DNA of 64,000 nt from the NCBI GenBank assembly GCA_932521035.1, contig OW051497.1:6448001-6512000 (forward strand). The letters are read 5' to 3'. This document shows, one piece after another, positions 46,845 to 58,294 of the stretch. Below the pieces are notes generated by a model, which saw only the letters and a program-made list of their open reading frames with translations, did not search any database and was not told where the DNA came from. A program made the translations under genes and the position numbers. The DNA is from Oscheius dolichura. Taxonomy: Eukaryota; Nematoda; Chromadorea; Rhabditida; Rhabditidae. Positions within the stretch are counted from its first letter, which is position 1, and each line of letters begins with the position of its first letter.

Positions 46845-48071
46845 ATGGCTAACCGATCAAAAAGAAAGTACTCAAGTGACTCTGAAGAAGAAAGTGACTA
46901 CACAAGGGTATGTTTTTTTCATATTGTAAATATGCACGTTCAGAATAATTCTTTACATTTTGAAGAAGACGACGACGAAGCTGAAGAGGGAAATGTAGAG
47001 GTCATCTCTCCCGATGTGATGACCGCTTTAGTCCAGGTGTGTTCCATCCCCTTTTCATTTTATACGTTTTTTTTCTTATAGGATTTTACTGGGTACGTGA
47101 AGAGGAATAATAAAGAAGGGGTATTGGCCAAGTTTATCCAACGAGTGGCTGCAGATTTCATTAAAGAACGCGGAGAAGAAGTGGATTTGGACCAGTTTAT
47201 CAAATCCTACAAGAAATACCTCCAGTTGGCGAATAAGAGCATGTCGCTGAAGACTAGTTCAGAGTGAGTCGATTCTTCTCATTTTCAAAGTATTGGTTTA
47301 CAGCTCTCTGTTGGAGTATCTCGAAAAAGGAGAAGTCGTGAAATTCTTCCCTGGATTCCCTAAGGCTCCTCCCAATCTTCTAAATTACTACAGCAAAAAG
47401 TACAACATCTCTTATGGATTCGGGAAAATAGGCGAGGCGAAGAGGAAAATGGCCGCTGATGGAGATCGTCGGCGAACATGTGAACTGGAACTGCACGATA
47501 TCGAGGTAAGAGTCGAAACTTTATTTCTTCTTTACACAAATACTTATAGAAGAAGTTTCTTTCGGATTTGGAGACCTTCGCCGAAGAGAACAGTGATCAT
47601 TTCACCGATCATCAGAAGAGTTATCTTGCCGCTAAAGTGAAAACCTATAAGAAGAAGATATTTGGTCCAGAGATAAAAACTCCAAGGACTCCAGCAACTA
47701 AGAGAAGAGTTGAGCCGACTACGGCTTTCGACTACTTTTTGAAGACAAAGGCAGACAAGTGAGTTTTATCCTTATTCTCTATAAACTCGAAAGAGTCTGA
47801 CACAAGTTTGGATGTCTCTTAGCTTCCCCGTTTCTTGGGAGGAGGTGTGTACTCTCCTCAAGTCTCTTGAAATTTCTGAACTTCGACAAAACACCGTAAT
47901 GTTAGCCATCTTAGTTGGTAAACATAATTATACAAAATAGCAAAAACTCAATTCTGTCTTTTCAGATACACAGATTTGGATCCAGAAGCCCGAGAGAGGA
48001 AGCTACGTAAAAAGTTTGCAAAGCTGGATGAGAATACGAAAGAAATCTTCGAGAAGCTCGCTCTCTCCTAA
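46845..48071 (+). CDS. HMG-box protein, UBF-like
   Basis: Six or seven exons, about 270 residues; ATG follows TTTCTTTCAG. It opens with a charged leader, MANRSKRKYSSDSEEESDYT, and an acidic run EEDDDEAEEGNVEV. A helical region follows (VLAKFIQRVAADFIKERGEE). HMG box 1 starts FFPGFPKAPPNLLNYYSKKY. A second starts TTAFDYFLKTKADKYTDLDP and ends TKEIFEKLALS. The PGFPKAPPNLL start resembles the first HMG box of UBF, the RNA polymerase I activator, where it reads DFPKKPLTPY. This is a short protein compared with UBF, so a related small HMG factor is equally possible. A nuclear, DNA-bending role is inferred. A frame at 47824-47898 (VSWEEVCTLLKSLEISELRQ) between strong splice sites may be an alternative exon. 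Confidence 0.75.
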
Positions 48072-48256
48072 ATACCTCATCCTAATTGTTATTGTTATAT
48101 TTGTGTTAACATTGCCAAAAGACTCATTAATATTTCAAGAAGGGACGATCTCTCATATCTTTCATTTGCACTTATACGTCTGTTTGAATCTAGTTAGACT
48201 TCGGTTTGAGAGGTGGTTGCAATAAATTATCCATCACGGTTACTTTCTGGGGAACA

Positions 48257-48895
48257 ATGCTTCCGGCGGGTCAGGTCACAAATAAATTAAAGAAAGAAAG
48301 AACGCCGTATGTCTCTTGGCCTGTTGATGACAACGTTCACACATGTTTACACCATCTGGAAACCGGGGATGCAGCTGATATTCAGAGCGCCTGGACACCT
48401 TCCGATGTCACTGTTTCCCTCATTTGTCATGTTATTTTTTAAATAAATTTATGTATTCCTCACGAGACACACGTCATGTCAAGGTTATAATGTCTTTTGA
48501 AAACATGATTACAGATGCGAATAATTGTGGAGTCTGAGGACATGACTAATGGCCAGAATCGCGGGCAACATCCTTTCCCATTTCTTTTCAAAAAACAATT
48601 CTCCGGAATCGATGAACATATTACAGAGTTTGTTTGGTTGTCAGTTGCTCCTCTTCCCACAGACATCTGTTGCCCAGCAACCTTAACCAATTGTAAGGAA
48701 ACATGGGTAAGTCACAGCAGTTTTTCTCCCGCAAGTGTTTCCCAGCCCCTCCTCCCCTCCGAAGCTGACCCTTTCCTTTCTCTAAAAACTCAGCCTCTCG
48801 CGGCGAGTATCCTCCCCCTGCCTATAAGCGTAAACATCTTTTTAGCCCAACTGCTTCCAACCGTCAAACCGTGGTCTAGACAAGATGTTTATTAA
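48257..48895 (+). CDS. Possible hypothetical protein
   Basis: Exon 1 opens MLPAGQVTNKLKKERTPYVS then VDDNVHTCLHHLETGDAADI and IQSAWTPSDVTVSLICH. An acceptor GATTACAG at about 48514 joins in phase 0 to MRIIVESEDMTNGQNRGQHP, and that exon ends CCPATLTNCKETW at a strong GTAAGT donor. A third exon after GTTTCCCAG would end WSRQDVY at TAA 48893-48895. The same frame is also open through the last intron. No domain is recognised. An AATAAA at about 48443 between the first two exons argues that they may be separate transcripts. Confidence 0.35.
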
Positions 48896-49737
48896 TCGAA
48901 CCGACAAGCGCACGCCTCTCTATGCTCTTGGGGAAGCGAAGGAACGACTTCCTCGTTATCACACGCGAATTCCCCAAGAGACGTTGCCTTTCCGTTTTTC
49001 TCTATATCGAGCACGGGGTAGAATCGGGCGAGTGTGTTTACAGAAAGGGAAATGGAAACCTCTTCGTGTGAAACGCATCCGAAGCCGTTCCTCAGTTTTT
49101 CCCTGTTTTTCTCTCCCAAAGGCAATGCGAATAACAAGGAATTTTAAGAATTTGATAGGGAGAAAATGAATTCCATGTTTTGCAATAGCTTTCGGCAACA
49201 ATATGGCTTGCCCATTTTACAGACTGTGTTTTTTTTTCCGTTTCTCGATTAAGTCCTCGTTATCAGGAAAGGAGACCTGTCCCATCGCATAGTGTTTTGG
49301 CAGATTTTGGATCAGTATTTTTCTTACCCGGGCTGCGCGTTAAAATAATGCAGACGCTATACGGAAATAAACATCTAGGTCGAATTGAGACACCGGGGAG
49401 ACTGTTCCTTCAGCCAACCTCTGTTTGCCAACTGCTTCTTACTCAGCCGTTATCAGTTGGGCAAAAGGCCCGCCCTTTGAGAAAAGCCTTTAACGTCTGC
49501 GACCTTTCCGCCGTTGATTGCTGCCATCCTCTTCTATTTCCTGATGAAATCCAGGGCCACATCTGTTCGCAACTTTTTTTTGCTCGCTCTATGACGTTAT
49601 CAGACCGAGGGGCGGTCATTTCCTGAGAGGTCGCTTCCAAGGGGTGCCCTTTTCCTTGACATGTATCGAAATGTCCTGCCTAAGTGTCGGAGTTGCATGA
49701 TACTCTTTTTGCCCTTTCAGCGTCTAGTCATTACATA
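48896..49737. other. Intergenic, no supported gene
   Basis: Open frames at 48885-49169 and 49297-49626 exist in a stretch of higher GC and on both strands, which is what chance gives. Not called. Confidence 0.4.
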
Positions 49738-50687
49738 ATGCCAGTTGGGGCAAATCGAAGGAAGGTCAGTCTGGTTGAGACATTCCTCACCGTCTATAAA
49801 ACCCCCATTGGCTATCTTCGAGTGATGCAAGTGGTGAGTTATCCTTCCTCCATGACTCACACCTTTTAGATTTTGAGTATTTCCTGTCTCACTTTAATAT
49901 CCTGCTGGGGAATCACTGTGACTTATTCGTGTCGATCCAGCGATGGCCTGAAAGTCTACAATCATAATATCAACACCTTCAAGTGAGTCGGTGCCATTCC
50001 ACTTTTATTTATTTGTCTTTCCCTGTTAGGTCACGTTTGCATATGACCAGGGAGCTTTCAGACTGTCCCAGTTGAAACTTCAAGGATGTGACGGGGAGCG
50101 GAGGGCTCTATGGCACGACAATGACAACGCTTCTTCGTTAGTATCGCGTGCAATTAAAATAAATGAGATCTTTTAGAAATGCCGGCTTCTTCTACGTCAT
50201 CTGTACACTGGGCCTGCTCTATTCCTTGGCCACGACAGTATTCTACACATTTTTCTGGGCAAAGTACATTGCTTTTGAACTTTACACCATGCTGGTGAGG
50301 TTTCCTATCTGATTACAAATTGTCATAATCTAGGATCTGGTAGTTTCGTTTTTCATTTCCTTGCTTCTTCTGATTGCCGCTTCCGTTTGGTGGGGAGGTG
50401 CCGCAACTGTTCTGACGGCTGGAAGTGATCACAACATTCGTCAGTTGCTCACAGACCATTCTGGTTTCTGGGATCTTCAGCCGGAAGGCCTCCAGTTTAT
50501 TCGCCAGTCGAACGCCTGGGTTCTCTACACTTCCGTGGTGAGTGAACTGCTTTCTTCTTCTTAAAATAAGGGATGTTTCCAGCTGTTCTCCTGGATCCTC
50601 ACGTGCAGCTACTTTGCTAGCTTCTTCTACGTCGCGCGATGCTTGTTCCGAAAGCTTTCGTTCGAATACGACGAGACGGGCCTATAG
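49738..50687 (+). CDS. Synaptophysin/synaptoporin-family membrane protein
   Basis: Six exons, about 230 residues, four membrane helices (MARVEL type). It opens MPVGANRRKVSLVETFLTVY. TM1 reads ILSISCLTLISCWGITVTYS. The luminal loop carries VTFAYDQGAFRLSQLKLQGC, which matches the EYPFRL-x-C region of synaptophysin. TM2 reads FFYVICTLGLLYSLATTVFY, TM3 LDLVVSFFISLLLLIAASVW and TM4 LFSWILTCSYFASFFYVARC. It ends SFEYDETGL, so the long Tyr/Gly-rich tail of vertebrate synaptophysin is absent. It probably sits in synaptic or secretory vesicles. The junction between exons 2 and 3 (about 49955-50029) does not close in phase with the strong GTGAGT donor; a GTCTAC donor further up does. It converges on the ABC transporter gene, about 220 bases away. 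Confidence 0.8.
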
Positions 50688-50904
50688 CCAGCTATTCGAG
50701 GCTCTACTTCATAATAATTATGGGTAAACCTACAATAATACATAGACATTTATTATGAACTGAACGAATTTAGTTTTCTAATTAGCCGTGAAAGGCACAC
50801 GCTAGTACCCGGAACATAAGAGGCGGTGATTAGATTAGAAGGCTAAGAGAATCTATGCTCAATATATGTATACCTAGTAGAATCACTTGGTTTAATTGAA
50901 AAAA

Positions 50905-53464
50905 CTAGAAGTTATGTTTGTATCCGAACGTCTGTTTCTCGACTAGTTTCTTGAAGACGCCGTCCTCTACCCCCATTAGCTCGTCGAATGTTCCCTTCTC
51001 TGCTACGCTTCCCTTGTCTATGACCACGATCTGATCAGCATGTTTGATTGTCGATAACCTGTAGCATATCAATAAATTGTATATAAAAATGGAGTTTCAC
51101 CTGTGGGCAATGATTAGCACTGTCTGGTGACTGTTCTCGAGCAACTGGTTCAGCGCCTTTCGCACGAGATATTCCGAAGTGGCATCCAAGGCACTCGTCG
51201 CTTCATCCAGAATTAATATACGGGGATTCTAAAAGGTAACTATTGAAAGAGTTAGGAAAAGAAGCATACACTGATCAACGCTCTTGCAATGGCGATTCTC
51301 TGTTTCTGTCCCCCACTCAGCATAGATCCGTGTTCTCCGACCAGTGTGTCCAGTCCGTGAGGGAAGGTTGAAATGAAATCCATAGCATTGGCCTGTCGTG
51401 TTGCTTCCACAACGTCCGCTTCTTTGATTTCTTCTGGGTGTTCACATCCATATGTGATGTTCTCCTTGAGTGTTGTTGAGAACAGAGTCGGCTCCTGCCC
51501 AACGGTTCCAACTTGCCGTCTCCAGTGAGAGGCGTCTAATTCTTTGAGGTCTATATCGTCAATCATTATTCTTCCCTTGTCAGGATCATACAGCCTAAAA
51601 TATTCAAATAGTAAATAATAAATAAGGTGCCAACCTCAGAAGAAGATTTGCAATGGTAGATTTTCCACTTCCTGATGCTCCCACCACTGCCGTAATCTTT
51701 CCCGCGGGAATTTCAAATGTTAGGTCATAGAAGAGCGGATCCCTGTAAGGATATCCGAAGCCAACGTGTTCCATTTTGATAGAGTGGCAGACGTCATCTA
51801 TCTTCACGCCTCCTTCTAACGCAATTTTTGCTGGCGTATTTCTTAGTTCAAACAATCTCGAACTGGCACCCAGTCCCTAGAAAATTTATATAGTTGAGCT
51901 AGCGCAACCATTTACTTTCATCAGCTCGATAAAGAATCCTGAAATATTGGACAAGCTGGCTGCACATAGAACCGCATATAAACAGAAGCTGGAGAGTTCT
52001 CCTAAATAATGAAACGTCGAAAAAGAAGAGGAAAGGCAAACCATAAGTCAGTAGTCCTTGGTGAATGAGATTACTTCCATAGAAAAGAACGGTTGATAGC
52101 GAGACGTAGCCGGTAAATTGAAACTGAAACAAGTGAGATTACCACAGAGGAGAAAAGGCCTACCGCTCCGTACATCGATCCCTTTGCCACTCCTTCTTTC
52201 CTCGAGATGGTCCAGATCTCAAATATCTTGGCTCCATACGCAGCCAATTCCTTTTTCTCTGCAACCAACATTCTAACAGTCCGAATATTGGAAAGTCGTT
52301 CCGTTGCTACCTAAATCAGAAAGGAGTAACACAATATGGAAATGTCTACCTGATTTGCTCCTGCGACAGCTTCCTGCATTTGCATCGTGTATTTCCTCAT
52401 TAATTTGCCAAAAATAGCAAAGGTTCCGACCATTATCGGAATAACCACGAACATAACTTTGCATAATGCCGGTGATGTATAGACCTAAATGCTTTCAATT
52501 CAAGGCCGTCGTGAGGGGCGTACCATTAGACCTCCAGAACCCAGACACGTAACCAAGGCCCTCGCACCATCGCTGAGATTCATGGAAACCGAGTAGCCAA
52601 CAATGAGAGCATCGGTTGACAACCGGGAAACGATCTCTCCTACCTACAATAACATGTAAATAAGGCGACCGAGTGACGTCATTGATGCAACCTTGTCAAT
52701 ACATGACATCACTAACCTTATTTTTATCGAAAAAAGAGATATCCTGCTTAAGAACTGATTCGAAAACCTTTTTTCTGAGATCATTAATCACTAGTTGCCC
52801 TGAAACATGATATCAATAAAAAAGAAATATTTTGGAAACAGACCAGCAGTGTGCATACAATAAACTCTGGCGGTTATGGCTACAGCTCCGACAAACAACA
52901 CAGCTACTAAGGCAATCGGATTGTCTTTAAAAAATCTAAAAAAATTCTTCAATTTAAAAATGGGCCGGGGCAACCTGGCAAGTTTCAGCGCACGATCATC
53001 TTCCGTTGCCTCTGGATTCTTCTTGGTTTCGTCGAATTCATCTATCAATTTTCCAAGTACACGTGGAGTAAACAAAAAGATCGAACTACTGATTCCCAAA
53101 AAAGATATGCCCACTGGAACCCGATAATAATATTATTCGGGCAAGGAAGACACTTGCATAAAATTCTACCCTTATACGGTGCTGCAAGTGAAAATATTTC
53201 CTTCAAATCTTTCCATGACGTGTTTGTTAATTTTACTGAGGCTCTTTTGGTTTCAACAGTTGAGACCTGAAACGTAGAAGGATATTTGAAAACGTAACAA
53301 CTGCTTACTCTGCGAAAGGTTGTAGTGTAAACAGCGCGTGTACTTCTAGAAAGGAACGATCTGATCGTCACTGGGGCCGAATGGCAATAACTTCTGAAAA
53401 GGGACGGGATAAGACAGCTGTGAAAGGAGGATACCTGCTGGAACTCGAGGGCAAGGATCCACAT
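50905..53464 (-). CDS. Mitochondrial half ABC transporter, ABCB10-like
   Basis: About 12 exons and 680 residues. The N-terminus ([20 protein letters not shown] then Arg/Ser/Thr-rich to TTTFRR) looks like a mitochondrial presequence. The membrane domain includes [33 protein letters not shown] and [20 protein letters not shown]. The nucleotide-binding domain holds Walker [10 protein letters not shown], the Q loop [10 protein letters not shown], the signature [15 protein letters not shown], Walker [13 protein letters not shown] and the switch His in IIAHRLST. It ends [14 protein letters not shown]. One membrane and one ATPase domain make it a half transporter that should work as a homodimer in the inner mitochondrial membrane. 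ABCB10 supports haem and antioxidant metabolism in animals; substrate here is unknown. It is head to head with GPATCH3, about 470 bases apart. Confidence 0.85.
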
Positions 53465-53933
53465 TTTATGCAGCTACCCTTGCTGATTGTCCGTAGAACG
53501 GCTAACATCAATGCAGTCGGTGTGCCTAAAAGCGAAAAAGATCACCTTGGGACAAGAGAACGAGAAGATTTTATGGGATGGGAACGCGGGAGACAGAGAG
53601 ACGGATGATGTAATACTACGAAATCTAGACTGTGAAATGTGGAGACTCAAAAATTTGGCATTATCCATATTCAAAGAATGAAAGAAGTTGTGATAAGCCG
53701 TAGATGTTTTGGTTGAACTCCAGTTTTCTCAAAGGATCATTGGTTTCTGTTGATAAACAACTCGAAACTTAAATACAAGAACAAATACGTAGAGGCGGTT
53801 ACATTTGTATGCGGCAGAAATAATCGTCATACCGTTGCCGGAAAGCGATCCTCCCTTCTAAAAGCGTATTTTCGAAGTCGCTTTCTACATTTTCTTCAAA
53901 TATTCCCTTCATCTTTGATTGGATTACTATAAA
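53465..53933. promoter_or_regulatory. Shared divergent promoter region
   Basis: 469 bases between the starts of the ABCB10-like (-) and GPATCH3 (+) genes; it must hold both promoters. No clear TATA box or conserved motif was recognised. Confidence 0.4.
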
Positions 53934-55837
53934 ATGGATACACCCAGTTGTTCTAAAGGTAAATATACATTTATTGTCTATTGTTTAGTAATTGTTTTTA
54001 GACGAAACACCAAAATATTTCTATGCCATAATTCGAAATATACCTCCCTCTTTGCATTCTGCTCATTTACGGGATTATTTCTCATTTTATGTTGAAAATG
54101 AGAAATTTGACTGTTTTCATTTCAAGCATAGGCCAGAGAAGAAGGATCAGGTGAGTAGTTGGGCCTTATTAGTTTATATGTAAGTTCAGGTTCCTGAAAC
54201 ACAAAAGAAAAATCAGACAAGTTGCTGTGTTGTGAGATTTCGAACAGCAGCAGATAGATCGAAGTTTATCAACGACCACAATAATCAGAACTGGGTAAAC
54301 GCAGTCGCTTTCCCACTTGTACAACGATGCTATATTCAAGCTATTAAAATAGCAAAGGTAAGAGTGTTTTTTATGTTTTCTCATTGGAGACATTTTGTTT
54401 AGGATGACGAGTCTAATGGTGGCAATCTCTTCACAGAAAAAGACCTCAAAGAATTGGTTGAACTTCGCCCACCAGCTTTAATGCCAAGAGGAAATGTTGG
54501 AACACCCACAGCTTTCTTTATGGACCAGGTACGAGCTTGTTATACTTCCTATTTTATATTTTTTCTAGATAAGAGCATGTAGATTGCCCCCTTCCATTAT
54601 AAAGAAATTGGGATTGAAAACACAAAAACGGATAAAGAAATTTGGAGCGGTGGCATTCAATTATGGCAAGAAGAATGAATGTGAGTCTTTAAACATGGCA
54701 TCTTTTATATTAAGTTCAGATGAATATGAATATGATGATGAAGAGGAGGAAGAGACAGAAAAGGAAAAAGATCAGGAGGCAAACACCCAAGAAGACGTGG
54801 ATCCATTAGACCCCACAGCGGAATATTTGAAACACCAGGCCCCTGACAATGACGAGGGAGCCGACGATGACGACGATCAGTGCGAGGAGTGGGAGAGGTT
54901 AGCTTTACTTGTACTGTTTTTGACTTGATGGTCCTTTTTAGACACGAAGCTATCCATAATGATGTGACAGAACAGGATCGCACCAAGGAAAGAAATTATG
55001 AGCCAGAACTGGAACTCGTCTGGGAAAAAGGAGGGCCTGGTCTCGTGTGGCACACCGATAAGAATTATTGGCATGAAAGGGAAATAGGTAGGGTTGCTCC
55101 TTAATTATTCTAGCGTATTCTTAGGAGATGACTGTGACTGGGCATGGGCTGATGACTGGGATGTGGACTACTCCGTTTACTATGAGGGAAAATCTGCTGG
55201 AACCATTGATGGGAGACATGCTGTGGAAATAAGGGAGGATCAGGCAAAATGGTAAGAATTTGTCTATTCTTTTCTAATAGACACATCTCAGGGCCGGGAA
55301 ACTGCAAGACACCGCCTTTCGAAGTAAACCAGACAATGGGAACAGGAAGAGAAGAAGACGCCCTAGTGATTCGGAACTTCCACGGCCTGATTTTCAAAGT
55401 GAATACGGCAGTAAACTTATGAAAAGGTATCTTTCTTCCTAATAATAGATTATATTAATAAATTAATTTCAGAATGGGATGGGCTCCAGGAAAAGGATTG
55501 GGAAGCAAGAATCAGGGGAAAGTGGAGCCTGTTGCAGTTCATCTTGAAGAAGACGCCAATATGGGAAGAGAGAAGATCGGGTTGGGATACACAGGAGAAG
55601 TTATGCAGAGAACTGGTTTCGCCAAGAAAAAGAAGTACCACACAATTGCATCAATGTAAGCCTCTATTTCTAAGCGTCCACCTGCCTATTATTTTCAGAT
55701 TTGACAAGGATACTGACCAAACGAGAAGTGAACATCGTCGAGTAAAAGAAGGAGAAGCGACTTCCGAAATTCTCCTGAGAAGCTCCGACCCGAACAAAAT
55801 GAAATATCGAACAAGATTGGTTTATCCAGAAGAATGA
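53934..55837 (+). CDS. gpatch3: G-patch domain protein 3 (GPATCH3)
   Basis: About 11 exons. It opens MDTPSCSK, then YFYAIIRNIPPSLHSAHLRD and VENEKFDCFHFKHRPEKKDQ, the RNA-recognition-like N-terminal domain typical of GPATCH3. CCVVRFRTAADRSKFINDHN follows, then ELVELRPPALMPRGNVGTPT and a long acidic stretch (EYDDEEEEETEKEKDQEA). Further on come WADDWDVDYSVYYEGKSAG and KLQDTAFRSKPDN with RKRRRR. The G-patch reads RMGWAPGKGLGSKNQGKVEP, then GLGYTGE. It ends RTRLVYPEE. G-patch proteins bind RNA helicases and nucleic acids; GPATCH3 is nuclear in vertebrates. Introns are about 30 to 50 bases. AATAAA lies at 55868-55873. It converges on TAF10. Confidence 0.85.
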
Positions 55838-55867
55838 TAAATTGTTGTTTGAGTGAGCTGTGATCTA

Positions 55868-55873
55868 AATAAA
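55868..55873 (+). promoter_or_regulatory. Poly(A) signal AATAAA
   Basis: AATAAA about 30 bases after the GPATCH3 stop codon. Confidence 0.55.
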
Positions 55874-56074
55874 TTCTATTCTTCTAATACATTTCTTCTT
55901 TAAAATGTTTATTAATGGAGCCAAACAGAGGACAAAAAAGCACGTAATTCATCCGAGTATCATTTCAGTCAAATTTGTCAACATATCACGATCATTAAAC
56001 AATAGGAAACAAATGCAAAATGAAGAAGGGGACTAGTTAATAAATAATATGTAAGAAATATATACAAAACGAAA

Positions 56075-57562
56075 CTAATGATGGTATGGTGCTCTGACAG
56101 GTTCAACGCCGTATTCCTTTAGTACCGGTTCTAGTATTTCGGGGGTTAGTGTCAGTTTCCCGTCTTTTGGATTCCTCCGTGTACCTGCTCCGCCTTGGCC
56201 CTTCATCCGTGCTTGGTTTGCAGCATCTACTACAATGTCAGATATGAACTTTTGTGTAGCAAGGGATATCAATCTAAAAAATAATAAATAAAACCGGATA
56301 AGCAGATGAAAGGCACCTGACTACCCGCGTATCGCTCGTTTGGAGACCACATTTTTTCATGTAATATTCTGTGACTGCGTCAGGTATGGTTGGAGACACG
56401 TCTTCAAGTTGGGACATGAATTGAGTAATATTTGTACCCGGAAGACCCTAAAATATCTTCTGTTTCTCTGATAACCCTGTCGTTTTACCTGCATACTGGC
56501 CTGCAACAACTGATGTTGCGTGGTAGTCAAAGGCCTTTGCATCTGTTGTCTAACGTTGCTAACTGATGGTTCAGCTCCTGTTTGCTGCAGTATAAACTAA
56601 AAAAAAATAGAAATATGAAATAAAATAAGAAAAGAACCAACCTTTTGTTGTTGTATATGTTGCCGTTGAGCCGGAGTCGGCTGTCCTTGAGGAGGATGAG
56701 CTACTTTTCTGACTTGCTGTTGTGGGTGCTGTTGAGGTTGGACAACAATCCTCTGAGGAGGGGCCTGCTGCTGCATCTGAGGAGGCCCTTGCCGTTGTTG
56801 TATTTGTTGGGGATGTCCTTGTATCTGCGGTGCATGTTGTTGAGGTGGATGTTGTCCCACTGGATATCCTTGTGAGGGCCTCTGGATTGGCCGTCCCAAT
56901 TGTCCTTGCTGCATCTGAGGATGGTGTTGTTGCATCTGATGAGATTGTGCTTGTTGTAGTTGGGGTTGTTGCTGTTGAATCATCTGTGGTGGATGTTGTT
57001 GAGATCCGGGATGCTGTGAAGGCGCTTGCTGATGTCCTCCAGCTATCTGATGTTGCCCCAATTGATGGTGTACTGGATGGCTTGCTCCTCCTATGGGGTG
57101 TTGTGGATGTTGAGCTCCTCCAATTGGGTGTTGCTGTCCCTGGTGCATCATATGTTGTTGATGATGCTGTTGTGACTGTTGCTGAGGGTGTTGTTGGTGT
57201 CCCTGGGGATGCTGCTGCTGCATCATCGGTTGTCGTTGACCGTGTTGAGGATATCCCTGAATCGGCATTTGTCCTTGATGGAATCCTTGTTGTTGCATCT
57301 GCATCTGTTGTTGAGGATGTTGGCCCTGCATTTGTGGAGGATGTTGTGTTTGCATTTGTTGTTGTGGGATCTGTTGTTGTTGCATCTGCATCTGATGAGG
57401 ATTTTGCATTGGTTGGTGAGTGGGCTGCATTTGGGGAGGGTGCTGACCCTGCTGCATCATATTGTACGATGACCCTTGCTGGGGATAGTTGTGCTGCTGG
57501 TACGGGTCAAAGTCCATATTGTGTTGGTAATTACCTCCCTGGTTGTGGTCTCCATACGACAT
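56075..57562 (-). CDS. taf-10: TFIID/SAGA subunit TAF10 with long Gln/His/Pro-rich N-terminus
   Basis: Four exons. The histone-fold C-terminus is clear: FMSQLEDVSPTIPDAVTEYY, MKKCGLQTSDTRVVRLISLA, TQKFISDIVVDAANQARMKG, KDGKLTLTPEILEPVLKEYG, ending PVRAPYHH. These match TAF10, which pairs with TAF3, TAF8 or SUPT7L in TFIID and SAGA. The first exon (about 56640-57562) encodes some 300 residues dominated by Gln, His, Pro, Met and Gly, starting MSYGDHNQGGNYQHNMDFDP, which is far longer than usual TAF10 N-termini. The ATG follows TTTCAGGTGTGGA, fitting trans-splicing. Introns lie at about 56280-56317, 56451-56490 and 56599-56640. The Gln tract may promote phase separation or activator contacts, which is inference. 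The mirror frames on the plus strand are shadows. Confidence 0.9.
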
Positions 57563-58294
57563 TCCACACCTGAAATTTCTTTGTTCTATGGACGCAATAC
57601 TATTAATTAATTAGAGGGAAAAGTGCTGGAAGTTGGTTGAAGCCGCGTTAGTTGGAAAATCGATAGATCTCGCGTCGCATTCAATGGGATCGCAAGGGAA
57701 CGCAAAAGAGCTTTGCTTTTAATTAAATAGAGCTTGCGAATACACCGAAGAGTGGTGGTTGATTTAACAAAAATTGATTTGCAGCGGAAGGTTCGTCTCG
57801 ATTTGTATAAAGCCTTGTTGGGTACGCGATTTCCCCGTATTTTCGCGCCGACGACCACCGTATGAAATGCCTATTCAAAAAGCTGCCGCTAGATGACAAA
57901 AGGTGTTAGGCGTCAATAGTCACGATTTGTTTCCCACTAAGAGGATGAATCAATTGTTATACGTATGACTTAGCATAACAAAGATGAGAGATGTGATGAC
58001 GTTCAGTCTTTACTTTCGCAATCTGTATACCCTAAATGGGACTGTTTCGTAAGTGTCTGTCCTTAAAAGACACGTTCTAATGTCTTTTATCCTAACTGGA
58101 TTGGTTCAATTCACTTCACGCAAAACGGCGCCGCCTGTGAGAACATTTCCGAGTTTGCTATCAGCTCCAGGCACCTCTTCTGTACCAACTAATAGCATTC
58201 TACTCGGAGAGACACAGTATTTGCAATTGCACAGGAGACGCAATAGCGTGCTTGGAGGGAGACGCAGAGTGGGCGGCCGGTGTTGGGGAAGTAC
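57563..58294. other. Divergent intergenic region
   Basis: Between TAF10 (-) and the Rho GTPase (+); promoters of both. A frame at 57607-57858 (-) starts with GTG and was rejected. Other frames here look random. Confidence 0.45.

Noticed and set aside
56722..57573. 283-codon plus-strand frame rich in Val and Ala
   Set aside because: Shadow of the CAG-rich TAF10 exon on the other strand.
57607..57858. 83-codon minus-strand frame just upstream of TAF10, rich in Lys and Arg
   Set aside because: It starts with GTG, no ATG or splice site supports it, and it resembles no family.
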